Assembly (NCBI GenBank): GCA_030180135.1
Contig: CM058234.1
Location: forward strand, 35,560,766-35,624,765
Source of the DNA: Orychophragmus violaceus
Taxonomy: Eukaryota > Streptophyta > Magnoliopsida > Brassicales > Brassicaceae
DNA length: 64,000 bases
Reading direction: 5' to 3'
Position numbers and translations under genes: made by a program
Shown here: piece after piece, positions 1 to 10,480 of the stretch
Position numbering within the stretch: position 1 is the stretch's first letter
How the letters are laid out: every line of letters starts with the position of its first letter
Notes under the pieces: generated by a model
What the model was told of the DNA's origin: nothing
The model's input: the letters and a program-made list of their open reading frames with translations, nothing else
Database searches by the model: none

Positions 1-781
1 CCTTTCTCATTTTCCGAGCACAATCCATTCTTTCGGAAGTTCCGAGCTGAATGCATTCCTTGGAAACTTCCGAGCTGAATTTACTTCTCGAACTTTCCGA
101 ACGGATATTCCACTTAGATCATATGATCAAACATCTGCCGATATCTCCTTCTTCAGATGCGCAACTAGCCGCAATCCATTTTCTGAAACATCGACTAAAA
201 CGTTCCTAGCCGTTAAACCAAAATCGTCAGATAAAGTCAGACGAAATACGAATTTGGACCCAGCCCGACAAGATTCAGACCATCCGTTTTCGGCCCAGTC
301 GACAAAATAGGTTAAACCGCGGAAAGGTATTCGCCAAAAGAATAGATAAACTCGAAGTAGGGAAGAAGAGAATATCTCCGAGCAGAAGAGGAAAATCCGA
401 GTTGAAAATGTAAATTTTAACGGAAATGGAAACAGACGATAACAGGAAGATTTCTGAATATCTTGCGGACGAAGATTCCTGAAGCCGACTTGCCGCAGCT
501 ATATAAGGAGATGGACTTCATACGACTTAGGAATCTCGAAAAACCCTAGCATCTAGACTTATAAATACGAATGGCTTGATCCCTTTCTTAAAGGTACGTA
601 GGAAACCTTTCATAATGTTCAGCTGTAAACATCTTAACCTTTCATTCTTTGTACTCTTTTTCCGATCTCTTATCAATAAAATGTCCTCCGGGTTTCAATT
701 TCGGTGTGTTTACTCTTGATATTTCCGTTCCCTAAAAGTATAGCTCTACAAGTTTTGACAGTGCGAGTTTCGACTCTCACA
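1..781 (+). mobile_element. 3' part of an LTR of a gypsy-like retrotransposon, cut by the window edge
   Basis: No coding sequence is seen. The stretch carries LTR-type transcription signals in plus orientation: a TATA box (CTATATAAGG, 500-509) and a poly(A) signal (AATAAA, 675-680). It ends in CTCTCACA at 781, and the next base continues inside a CACTA transposase codon, so an LTR end with terminal CA fits here. The superfamily call (Ty3/gypsy) is inferred from general resemblance to Brassicaceae gypsy LTRs, because no internal domain is in the window. The rest of the element should lie to the left. A solo LTR is the alternative. Confidence 0.55.
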
Positions 782-2012
782 GCAAGATTCCCATACGCAT
801 GGAAATCACTAATTATCCAGAGCAGCATTGTCTTAAGAGTAAATGTAGATTTATTAAAATCATCATACGTTAACTCTCCAGTGTTCCAGAAATGGCTTAG
901 ATCCTCTATGAGGGGTTCTAAGTAGACATAAATACTATTACCAAGTTGTTGTAGACTAGGAATTAACAGTGTAAGTATAATGTTCTCCGTCTTCATGCAC
1001 AAGTCTGGTGGCAAGTTGTAGTTTAGTAACAAAAAATGAAAGCAACTATACCTAAAATTCTTCATTTTGAATGGATTAAATCCATCCGTTGAAAGTCCTA
1101 GCCTCCTGTTCCTTCTTCAGCTCTTAAGGAAAGGTATTTGTCATTCATCTGGTCCCATGTGACTGAATCAACTGGGTTACACAGTTTTCCATCACTGCCC
1201 TTGTTATTAAAATGCCACCTCAAATTCTTAGCCATTTTCTCAGACCTAAACATTTTCTTCAGCCGTGGGATTATCGGAAAGTACTGTAATAATTTATGTG
1301 GGACACCTTTCTTCACTTCACCAGTGTGCATGTTAGTCTTCCATCCTGAGGCCTTGCATTTTGGAAAATTATTGAGCTTCTTATACTTCTTTCTGAATAG
1401 GCAGCAGTCATTGACACATGCGTGAATCTTCTGGTAATCCATATCAAAGGATTTCAAAAACTTTTTCACATCATACAGTGATGTGTGTGACACATTATCC
1501 TCTGGTAGCATCTCAGGCAATGCATCTAGTAGATCATCGAAGCTCTTGTCAGATCAGCCATTTTGTGTCTTAAGTCTGAACAATGAGACGATTGCTGATA
1601 GCTTGCTATGGTTTACATAAGTTGGATATAAAGGCGCTTTTCAGCATCTGGAAGCTTTGCAAGAAACTCATCCTCTTTCTTGAATCTCACCCAAGTCAGC
1701 TTCCCTACCAAACCCTTCATCGAAAAAATCTGCAGCTTGATATAGCCCAAATATCTCATTATTCCACTAACTTGATTTTCTTTCATTTTCAACCCCTGAA
1801 TTCAATTCTCCATGATGAAACCAATCAGTCCGCCTTTTATAATTCACATCCATTCCCCTTGTTACTAGATGATCCACTACAACATTTTCTGAGTGACGAT
1901 CTACATTACGGCAATCAATGCAAGGACAAATAATCATATTGATGTCTCCCAAAAAAGCAGCAACATCCCACACAAAATTGGAAGCCCCTCTTTCATAAGC
2001 AGGATCAGCTCT
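782..2012 (-). pseudogene. CACTA (En/Spm-like) TNP2-type transposase, 5' part, degenerate (CACTA-1)
   Basis: Read on the minus strand, 2012-1767 encodes a transposase-associated N-terminal domain, with the MIICPCIDCRNVDRHS stretch and a following WFHHGE. 1570-1097 encodes the segment beginning LPEMLPEDNVSHTSLYD, with KIHACVNDCCLFRKKYKKL and the WKTNMHTGEVKKGVP motif. 1065-782 continues with NYNLPPDLCMK and ELTYDDFNKSTFTL, which belong to the TNP2 transposase core. These are hallmark stretches of plant CACTA TNP2 proteins, which bind and cut the element ends in the nucleus. The reading frame changes between blocks and stops occur between them (for example around 1097 and 1540), so it is dead. 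The catalytic C-terminal half is missing because the gypsy-like LTR interrupts the gene at 782. Confidence 0.85.
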
Positions 2013-2470
2013 TCATTGTAGAATTAAAAGGAAAAAAAACTAGTAAAGTCCCTGAACTCTTACTGAAACCTAACCTATATAATTAAATTCCTCACATGCA
2101 TAGATGAACTCATGTCTTGTCCACCATTATATGTCCTACCTTAATTCAACCTTATGTACCACAATAATCGTATTAGAGTTAATGAAAGAGTCTTCCAAAC
2201 CACAAAAATCACTCAATTTCATACAAATAACAAATAACATTGTCTCAAATAACAAATCAATCTAAACAATCTCAATAATTCAATATGAGACAAGATTAGT
2301 ACTCTATGTCTTACACATATCAACATGTTTACAACCAAGCAAATTTAAAGCACAAAACCAAATAAAAAAACACCACGGTATAAAGTACTAGTTACATGAC
2401 TCATGATAATGCCCAAAGTAAAGATAGTACTAACCTGTCATGTGGTAAGAGCCAAAGAAAATGTTCAAAT
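2013..2470. other. Non-coding stretch upstream of the CACTA-1 transposase
   Basis: AT-rich sequence with no convincing open frame. By position it is intron or 5' region of CACTA-1. It ends in CAAAT (2466-2470), the left target-site duplication of copia-1. Confidence 0.5.
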
Positions 2471-3108
2471 TGTTGGGAATGTCCTGAAATCTACTGTACT
2501 ATCTCTAGAAAGTATGATAAGTGTCGAGATCAGACATAAGTCATAAATACTGGGTGATCATGATGACTTGCTAGAGCCCGCTCTTGATCTATAAGTTTAG
2601 GACTTATTACCAGTATTGTATGATCCCAATGGGTCACACACCATAGCTAACGGGAAAGTTAAATGGAATTAATACGGTAAGATGCAAGGCATTTACTGTA
2701 TTTGTACAGAGAATTGGGCCAGACAAAAGACAGTCTTTTGTCTGATTTGGGTCTTGGGCCCAAAAGCCTAATAGGCCATTAGTTTAATTACTTGGGCCCA
2801 TATAAGCAAGAGGGAGGCGCCATTAAGCCGAGGTGGTCTGCGATTTTACTAGGTCTGGCCGTCCTCTCTCTCTCTGTGGTTCCAGCTTGGTCTAGCAACC
2901 TGATCCAGTACCTTGTAAGCGTGTGGATACCTAGGAGGAGCCGGTTTCTATCAGCTCTCAGTGATCTCTTCATTACCAATCCGCTGCACTAATAACAAGG
3001 TAACGATTCTGATCTGGTTTATGATTCAACTGCAAATCACCTAGATCCTAGTTGATTATGTTAGGTTGTAATCTGACAATTACACCAATGAACACACATA
3101 ATCCTTCA
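2471..3108 (+). repeat. copia-1 5' LTR
   Basis: 638 bp, TG...CA. It contains a TATA-like ATATAAG at 2800-2806 followed by a CTCTCTCTCTCT tract near 2867, plausible as the promoter and start region. It pairs with 9342-9979. Short open frames inside it are present in both LTRs and carry no recognisable domain. Confidence 0.97.
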
Positions 3109-3109
3109 G

Positions 3110-3122
3110 TGGTATCAGAGCC
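3110..3122 (+). other. copia-1 primer binding site
   Basis: TGGTATCAGAGCC, one base after the LTR end. It is complementary to the 3' end of initiator-Met tRNA, the usual minus-strand primer of plant copia elements. Confidence 0.95.
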
Positions 3123-4548
3123 TAGGTCGTTAGGTTTTTGCTGTTTGGATCATATTTAGGTTGTTTTAATGTTTAGAATCGAATTTGGCTTAAGAAATTT
3201 GATTAAAACTTGTAAAAACCCTAATATGAAAATCGCATGATCCGATTGAAACCCATCGGTATGCGATGTGATCGCCCGTGTCGATCGACGAGGGAGCGAG
3301 ATATCGATCGATATGAATCGGATCGATTGCTTCTCGCTGTCCCGATGACCCGATCGCAACGAGCTGATGCACGCCGGTATCGATCGACGCAGGAGCGTGA
3401 TATCGATCGATACACAGGCGAGAGATACGGTCCGCGAGTAGCCAATCGGTTCAACCGAGCTTCGCGGTTCGTTCTTCCCAAACCCGCGACAATGAACCGA
3501 TCAAACCGATTGTGGTTCATTGTCAGCTTTAGCTTAAACCGCAGGTTAGGTCAAAATTGGCTAAAACACAAGGTGTTTCTTCCTGATTTTGGACTTAACC
3601 GAACTGATCCAATTTAATTGGTGGTTCAAGCGGTTAACCCAAATCGCGGTTTGCTGGAAATTATTTAATACAATTGGTATTATTTAATTTCTGGTTAAAC
3701 CGGATTTAAATTCAAAAATTGAATTTTAACCTAAACCGAAGGCTGGTCTAAGTTTGATTTGGTTGGACCAAATAATTTAGAGCTGGTCTGGTTTAGTAAA
3801 TAACCAGTTGGATTTAGTAGTTAATTTGGTCTTGGACCAGAATTAATGAACCGACTCGGTTATGTCAAATTATTGGGCCAATTGGAATTCTGTGGTCTTG
3901 GGCCAAGAATTGGGCCTATAATTTGTGACCCAACCGAAAACTTTAATAAAACTTTAAATTAGAAATTTCTATTTTTGGCATGTTTCTAAATTTAGAAAGT
4001 TTCTAAAATAAGTAAGTTTCCCAAAATAGTAATCTTCTATTTTTGGAAAGAAAACCTAAAATCCTCAAAACCAATATCAAGCTTGGATGTCTTGCCCAAT
4101 CTTGTCAGCTACTTAACGCTTATTCAATTACAGATATGGCTTACAGTGTGAGGTGTCTGTTTTTGCGTAAGTAAAGTAGTATATAGTCACTAATTTCATT
4201 GGGAGTCCCAGACTTTAGTGATTATTTGGCTGTAAGAGATTGGTTTCCTTGACTGGGCCATCGGGAGTCCCGGGCCTTGAGACATCTGGTGAATTGGGCC
4301 TTGGGCCCAATCCACAACCGAGAGTTATATGGATATAACTAGCTGTGTGTATGCTTACCAAGTAAAGCTAATTCCGGGTGACGGCCAGTGGCCCACTTTG
4401 GTTTTGGTTGAACATGGGTCTCGGAATCATTGCATTCTAATGAGGTTAAACAAAGAAATTTTGAATGCAATGCGAGTTTTCTTATAAGTTTTAAGATTTC
4501 TTTTTATGAACTAAATAACTAAAACTTTATTGTCTCATAATTTCGGCT
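3123..4548 (+). other. copia-1 long leader with a palindrome cluster
   Basis: 1.4 kb of non-coding leader. At 3278-3414 it holds four copies of a CGATCG-centred palindrome in two pairs (cores at 3282/3305 and 3381/3404, both 23 bp apart), of the form GTGTCGATCGACG or TATCGATCGATAC. The remainder contains many AACCGGTT-like stretches but no frame I can support. Confidence 0.8.
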
Positions 4549-7500
4549 ATGTCAAGCACAACAACTCAAAACACTTTCTCGATCCGGTCTGCCCTTGAGA
4601 AGGACAAACTGAACGGATCAAACTTCCTGAACTGGTCCAGGAACCTGAGACTTGTGCTCAGGCAGGAGAAGAAGGCTTATGTCCTTGAAAGAGTTCTCCC
4701 CCCTAGACCTGCGAATAATGCCGCACAAGCTGTGAAGAATGCTTGGGATACGCATTCTTCAGATGCAAATGACGTGGTTTGCCTAATGTTGGCGACAATG
4801 GCTCCCGAACTGCAGATGCAGTGGGAAGGCATGACTTATCCCATGGAACTGATGGCAAACCTGAAAGCGTTGTTTCAGGAGCAAGCTCGTACAGAGAGAT
4901 TCCAAACTGTAAAGAATCTCTTGGACTGTAAAATGGCTAAGGATGCAGCAGTGAGTCCACATGTTCTGAAAATGATGGGTTATCTCGATCATTTGACTAG
5001 ACTCGACTGTCCTATAAGCCAAGAGCTTGCTTGTGATATCGTTCTGCAGTCTCTTACTCCTGCATATGACCAGTTCATCTTGAACTATAATATGCATGGG
5101 TTGATAAAGACTTTGCCTGAGCTACATGGTATGCTCAAGACTGCAGAACCTAATCTGAAGAAGGCCAAGGAGCCGTCTGTACTCATGGTGCAGAAGGGCA
5201 AGGGTTTCAAGAAATCTGCTGCAGACAAGGGAAAGGGCAAGGCATTCAACAATGAAAAGGCCAAGCCCAAGCCCGTGTCTAAAGCTGGGCCTTCTGATAT
5301 CTGCCACTTTTGCAAAGAGGCAGGGCATTATCACAGGGACTGTAAGAAATACCAGGAAAGTCTGAAGGAAAAGAAGAAGTCCTTCGCGACTACTTCTTCA
5401 GGTATTTTTGTTATTGAAGTAAATACTACTACTTCTGATAATACCACTTGGGTATTAGATACTGGATGTGGGGCTCATATTTGTACTAATGTGCAGGCGC
5501 TCAGCAACAGTAGAAGGTTGAAGCAAGGGCAAGTAGAGTTGCGGGTTGGCAATGGAGCGAAGGTTCCAGCACTGGCCGTTGGCACTTACTTGTTGTCTTT
5601 ACCTTCTGGATTGATTTTAGAACTTGAGAATTGTTATTTTGTACCTGCTATAAGCAGAAATATCATTTCAGTTTCATTGTTGGATTTACAAGGATTTGAT
5701 TTTTCTATTAAGAATAAATTGTGTTCCTTTAATCTCAATGATATGTTCTATGGCTGTGCCCCTCTTATAAATGGGCTGTACATGCTGGATCAATCTACTC
5801 CAGTATATAACATTAATACAAAACGGTTCAAATCTAACGAAGAAAATGAAACTTTTCTCTGGCATTGTCGTTTGAGGCACATTAGTGAGAAACGCGTCAA
5901 GAGGCTCCATTCAAATGGACTCTTGGGCTCATTTGACTTTGAGTCTTGTGAGCAATGCGAATCTTGCCTAATAGGCAAAATGACACGGGCCCCTTTTAAT
6001 AAACCCACAGAAAGGGCCAGTGAACTATTGGGCCTGATACATACTGACGTGTGTGGCCCAATGTCCACAAATGCTAGAGGAAACTATCAGTACTTCATTA
6101 CATTCACTGATGATTTCAGTAGATATGGATATGTCTACTTGATGAAACATAAGTCGGAAACCTTTGAGAAGTTCAAAGAATTCCAGAATGAAGTACATAA
6201 CCAGCTTGGTAAAAGTATTAAGGCTCTTCGGTCGGACCGAGGAGGAGAATACTTGAGCCAGGAATTTCGTGATCATCTGAGTGAGTGTGGGATCATCTCC
6301 CAACTAACACCTCCTGGAACACCTCAGTGGAATGGTGTATCTGAGAGAAGGAATCGGACATTGTTAGATATGGTCCGATCCATGATGAGTCACACAGACC
6401 TTCCTATATCCCTTTGGGGATATGCTTTGCTGACCGCAACGTTCACACTGAACAGAGTGCCATCAAAATCAGTAGCAAAGACACCATATGAGTTATGGAC
6501 TGGAAAGGCTCCAGCAATGTCTTTTCTCAGAATTTGGGGTTGTGAAGCATATGTCAAAAGATTAATCTCAGACAAGCTTACACCAAAATCTGACAAATGC
6601 TACTTCATTGGTTATCCTAGGGATACCAAGGCTTATTACTTCTATCTGCGATCCGAGAACAAGATATTTGTTGCTCGGGATTGTACTTTTCTTGAGAGGG
6701 AATTTCTCTCTAAGAAAGATAGTGGGAGTAAGGTACAACTTGATGAAATTCAAGAAGGACAGGAACCTGTTCAACCTAATGAGGAAGAACATCAGGATGA
6801 ATTACATGAAGTTGTAATAGAACCTGAACCTGAAGTACCTGAAGTTCGAAGATCCGGAAGGATCCGTCACGAACCCGATAGATATCAGGGATTCCTCGTG
6901 ACTAATTGCCATGATCTTTTGATCATTAACGGTGATGAACCCTCGAACTTTGCAGAAGCCATGATAGGCCCTGACTCCTCAAAGTGGCGTGAAGCCACTG
7001 AATCCGAGATGGACTCCATGTCTGTCAACCGAGTGTTTTCACTGGTTGATTTACCCGCTGGTTCTAAAGCCATCGAGTGTAAATGGATCTTCAAGAAGAA
7101 GATTGACATGGATGGAAATGTCCAGATTTACAAGGCCAGGTTGGTGGCAAAAGGTTTCAAGCAAATTCATGGTATATACTATGATGAAACCTATTCACCA
7201 GTGGCCATGATGAAATCAATTCGGATTCTCCTAGCAACTGCCGCTTATTATGATTATGAGATTTGGCAGATGGATGTGAAAACCGCCTTCCTGAATGGAA
7301 TCTTGGAGGAGGATGTGTATATGACACAGCCTGATGGTTACATTGATCCTAAGAATGCTGGGAAAGTATGCAAGCTTCACAAATCCATTTATGGATTGAA
7401 GCAAGCATCGAGGAGTTGGAATCTTCGTTTTGATGAGGCAATAAAGAATTTTGACTTCATCAGAAACAAGGAAGAACAATGTGTGTATAAGAAAACTAGT

Positions 7501-8511
7501 GGGAGCAAAGTGGCATTTCTTATCCTATATGTCGATGACATATTGCTTCTTGGGAATGATATTCCAATGCTGAAGTCTGTTAAAGACTGGCTGGGAAGTT
7601 GTTTTTCCATGAAGGACATGGGTGAAGCCGCGTATGTTCTTGGAATCCGAATCTTTAGAGACAGATCTAAAAGGCTGGTTGGACTTTGTCAAGATTCTTA
7701 TATAGACAAAGTCCTGCATCGATTCGGAATGGATAAATCCAAGAAGGGATTCACGCCAATGATACATGGTGCTACACTAAGCAAGGATCAGTGTCCTAAA
7801 ACACCTGATGAGCTTAAGCGCATGAGTAGGATTCCTTATGCTTCGGCTATAGGATCTATCATGTATGCCATGATCTGTACTCGTCCTGATGTTGCTTACG
7901 CACTAAGCATGACGAGTAGGTACCAGTCTAATCCAGGTGAGAATCACTGGATTGCCGTAAAGAATATCCTGAAGTATTTGAGGAATACTAAGGATAAGTT
8001 CTTGGTTTACGGAGGAAGTGAAGTACTTGAAATGAGTGGATTCACGGATGCAAGTTTTCAGACAGATAAAGATGATTTCCGGTCACAGTCTGGTTACATC
8101 TTCTGTCTGAATGGCGGTGCAGTAAGTTGGAAGAGCTCCAAGCAGAGCACCGTGGCAGATTCCACAACTGAAGCTGAATACATCGCTGCTTCAGAAGCTG
8201 CGAAGGAAGGAGTTTGGATAAGGAACTTCTTGATTGAACTCGGTGTATTCCCAAATGCCACTGAGCCTCTAGCACTGTATTGTGACAACAATGGTGCAAT
8301 TGCTCAAGCCAAGGAACCGAGACATCATCAGAAATCCAAACATATTATGAGAAGGTATCACCTGATTCGTGATATAGTGAATAGAGGTGAAGTGATGGTC
8401 AGCAGAGTTCCCACTGATGAGAACGTGGCTGACCCATTGACAAAGCCACTCCCGAGACCTAAGCACGAGTTGCATACTGCTGCTATAGGAATTAGAGATA
8501 TTCAAATGTAA
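4549..8511 (+). CDS. copia-1 gag-pol polyprotein (1320 aa)
   Basis: One uninterrupted frame carries everything the element needs. Gag (UBN2-like) occupies roughly residues 1-245. A CCHC zinc knuckle, CHFCKEAGHYHRDC, is at 252-265. The aspartic protease motif DTG is at 304-306. The integrase has its HHCC zinc region at about 438-480 and catalytic D500, D563 and E599 (DD35E spacing). A basic linker with RRSGRIRHEP follows. The reverse transcriptase has the YVDD box at 994-997. RNase H has D1167 in GFTDASF, the TTEAEY motif near 1208, and CDN at about 1245-1247. The protein ends ADPLTKPLPRPKH and a short tail. It would form virus-like particles in the cytoplasm and integrate cDNA. No frameshift or stop is seen and all catalytic residues I checked are present. 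The start is the first ATG in frame after the leader and gives the gag N-terminus typical of the family. Confidence 0.97.
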   Translation: MSSTTTQNTFSIRSALEKDKLNGSNFLNWSRNLRLVLRQEKKAYVLERVLPPRPANNAAQAVKNAWDTHSSDANDVVCLMLATMAPELQMQWEGMTYPMELMANLKALFQEQARTERFQTVKNLLDCKMAKDAAVSPHVLKMMGYLDHLTRLDCPISQELACDIVLQSLTPAYDQFILNYNMHGLIKTLPELHGMLKTAEPNLKKAKEPSVLMVQKGKGFKKSAADKGKGKAFNNEKAKPKPVSKAGPSDICHFCKEAGHYHRDCKKYQESLKEKKKSFATTSSGIFVIEVNTTTSDNTTWVLDTGCGAHICTNVQALSNSRRLKQGQVELRVGNGAKVPALAVGTYLLSLPSGLILELENCYFVPAISRNIISVSLLDLQGFDFSIKNKLCSFNLNDMFYGCAPLINGLYMLDQSTPVYNINTKRFKSNEENETFLWHCRLRHISEKRVKRLHSNGLLGSFDFESCEQCESCLIGKMTRAPFNKPTERASELLGLIHTDVCGPMSTNARGNYQYFITFTDDFSRYGYVYLMKHKSETFEKFKEFQNEVHNQLGKSIKALRSDRGGEYLSQEFRDHLSECGIISQLTPPGTPQWNGVSERRNRTLLDMVRSMMSHTDLPISLWGYALLTATFTLNRVPSKSVAKTPYELWTGKAPAMSFLRIWGCEAYVKRLISDKLTPKSDKCYFIGYPRDTKAYYFYLRSENKIFVARDCTFLEREFLSKKDSGSKVQLDEIQEGQEPVQPNEEEHQDELHEVVIEPEPEVPEVRRSGRIRHEPDRYQGFLVTNCHDLLIINGDEPSNFAEAMIGPDSSKWREATESEMDSMSVNRVFSLVDLPAGSKAIECKWIFKKKIDMDGNVQIYKARLVAKGFKQIHGIYYDETYSPVAMMKSIRILLATAAYYDYEIWQMDVKTAFLNGILEEDVYMTQPDGYIDPKNAGKVCKLHKSIYGLKQASRSWNLRFDEAIKNFDFIRNKEEQCVYKKTSGSKVAFLILYVDDILLLGNDIPMLKSVKDWLGSCFSMKDMGEAAYVLGIRIFRDRSKRLVGLCQDSYIDKVLHRFGMDKSKKGFTPMIHGATLSKDQCPKTPDELKRMSRIPYASAIGSIMYAMICTRPDVAYALSMTSRYQSNPGENHWIAVKNILKYLRNTKDKFLVYGGSEVLEMSGFTDASFQTDKDDFRSQSGYIFCLNGGAVSWKSSKQSTVADSTTEAEYIAASEAAKEGVWIRNFLIELGVFPNATEPLALYCDNNGAIAQAKEPRHHQKSKHIMRRYHLIRDIVNRGEVMVSRVPTDENVADPLTKPLPRPKHELHTAAIGIRDIQM

Positions 8512-9341
8512 TCTCTTTTTGAGTGGGAGTTGTGAGGGCTTTATTTAGTTATTTTGATTGGTTCATGTAAACATTTTAATGTTAATGAAATTTTATTTCT
8601 GGATTATTTTAACTGTGATATAAAATAATCGTTCCAAAATGATTCATGTCATTATATATGGGCCATCGAAGTACATGAGTAGACTTGATCCTGAAACCCC
8701 ATGTTTAACGAAATGACATAAATCATAGTGTCCATAGTCGAAGGTTGTTGAAATTGGAACACCAACAACCATTTGAGACTAGAGTGTGTTGAGACTTATG
8801 ACCAAGTTTCGAGGGGTCATAGATGCGCGGCATCAAAGTCGACACATAGGTATATGTAGGGGAGCATATGACCGGACATGGCCCGCTAATGAGAACTCTA
8901 CAAGATATTAATATCTGTGTCATGAGAGGTTCTCATTTACGACTATAGAGTATAGTCCTTAGACCTGAGTTCGCATGCATGTGGCTGCACGTGGATTGAT
9001 GCGCTTTGATCATTGTCTAACGCTGTTTCGTAACTGGGAGCTATAAGGACCTTGGTTGGGTGTATTATGAAGTGTGTAGTTCATAGTGATGGAACAAGAT
9101 GGGATTTGTCCCTGCCGTTTAACGGAGGTAATATCTCTAGGCCAATCGGAGACTTGATAGCTGGTAAGAGAGTGGCCACTCCCAAACGGACTTGCCCAAG
9201 TCGTTTGAATTGTCAGTATCAAATCTGGTCCGATGAACATGGTCTGGCTATATAAGGATGACACGCTTCTTGCCTTATGCCAGATCGAGATATTGAGACA
9301 AAAGGATTAGGGAATGTAGGATTCCAGTACAAGTGGGAGAT
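8512..9341 (+). other. copia-1 3' non-coding region and polypurine tract
   Basis: 0.83 kb without a supported frame. It ends with the purine-rich CAAGTGGGAGAT (9330-9341) directly before the 3' LTR, the plus-strand primer. Two blocks also occur in the other two copia elements: 8941-8971, which contains the inverted repeat ACTATA-GAG-TATAGT, and a GGAACAAGATGGGATTTGTC block starting near 9091. Confidence 0.85.
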
Positions 9342-9979
9342 TGTTGGGAATGTCCTGAAATCTACTGTACTATCTCTAGAAAGTATGATAAGTGTCGAGA
9401 TCAGACATAAGTCATAAATACTGGGTGATCATGATGACTTGCTAGAGCCCGCTCTTGATCTATAAGTTTAGGACTTATTACCAGTGTTGTATGATCCCAA
9501 AGGGTCACACACCATAGCTAACGGGAAAGTTAAATGGAATTAATACGGTAAGATGCAAGGCATTTACTGTATTTGTACAGAGAATTGGGCCAGACAAAAG
9601 ACAGTCTTTTGTCTGATTTGGGTCTTGGGCCCAAAACCCTAATAGGCCATTAGTTTAATTACTTGGGCCCATATAAGCAAGAGGGAGGCGCCATTAAGCC
9701 GAGGTGGTCTGCGATTTTACTAGGTCTGGCCGTCCTCTCTCTCTCTGTGGTTCCAGCTTGGTCTAGCAACCTGATCCAGTAGCTTGTAAGCGTGTGGATA
9801 CCTAGGAGGAGCCGGTTTCTATCAGCTCTCAGTGATCTCTTCATTACCAATCCGCTGCACTAATAACAAGGTAATGATTCTGATCTGGTTTATGATTCAA
9901 CTGCAAATCACCTAGATCCTAGTTGATTATGTTAGGTTGTAATCTGACAATTACACCAATGAACACACATAATCCTTCA
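9342..9979 (+). repeat. copia-1 3' LTR
   Basis: 638 bp, same length as the 5' LTR with five substitutions seen by eye. Followed by the target-site duplication CAAAT at 9980-9984. Confidence 0.97.
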
Positions 9980-10063
9980 CAAATTCCCATTATCGCACTC
10001 AGCAGCACTTACAAAACAAAATTACAGGAAGAACTTTGATATTATAATCAAAAATATCAAGAC

Positions 10064-10480
10064 TATGAATACAATTGAATGTATTTGACAACAAACGACA
10101 TGAGTAAAACAAATTCATCAAAAGTACTTAGAACATATGAATCTATAATCCAAAAAAGGTGAACAATCAAAGAAAATATGTTCATTCCCTTTTCTGCTAT
10201 ATATATATGATTGTATAACATACGCAGTAGCGAATACAATTGTATGTATTTAACAACAAACCACATGAGTAGAACATATTCATCACATGGTTCATAGAAC
10301 AAATGAATCTATAAAAAAATAGTAAAAATTCACAACTATTCTCTTCATCCCATTTTTCCAGCTATATATGACAGTATAACAAAAGCAGTAACGAGTACAA
10401 TCGAATATTTGTAGCCCACAGACCTAAGATCAAATGAAATTATAGTCCAAAAAGTGAACATTCAGAGCAAAACTTTTCAT
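10064..10480. repeat. Imperfect tandem repeat, about 165-bp unit, 2.5 copies
   Basis: Units begin near 10064, 10233 and 10394. Each starts with a TACAATTG-like block. The first two go on through GACAACAAACGACATGAGTA or its variant, an ATGAATCTATAA block, then CTATATATATGA...GTATAACA...GCAGTA. The third is cut short. It lies in the upstream region of CACTA-1 and has no coding potential I can support. Confidence 0.7.

Larger units (their letters stand above)
2471..9979 (+). mobile_element. copia-1: complete Ty1/copia LTR retrotransposon
   Basis: Structurally complete at 7509 bp. It has two 638-bp LTRs starting TGTTGGGAATG and ending CCTTCA. The 5-bp target-site duplication CAAAT lies at 2466-2470 and 9980-9984. 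A primer site of the initiator-Met type is next to the 5' LTR, a purine-rich tract precedes the 3' LTR, and one uninterrupted 1320-residue gag-pol frame lies between. I count five mismatches between the LTRs over 638 bp (under 1%), so insertion is recent. Domain order protease, integrase, RT, RNase H defines Ty1/copia. The RT and RNase H style suggests a TAR- or Tork-like lineage, but I cannot fix the lineage without a tree. Confidence 0.97.

Noticed and set aside
2788..2992. Small frames in the copia-1 LTRs, repeated at 9659-9850
   Set aside because: Present because the LTRs are duplicated; they cover the promoter region and have no domain.
3156..3617. Several overlapping open frames with Arg/Asp/Ser-rich repeats in the copia-1 leader
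   Set aside because: They follow the CGATCG palindromes in every frame; no domain and no conservation of start or stop.
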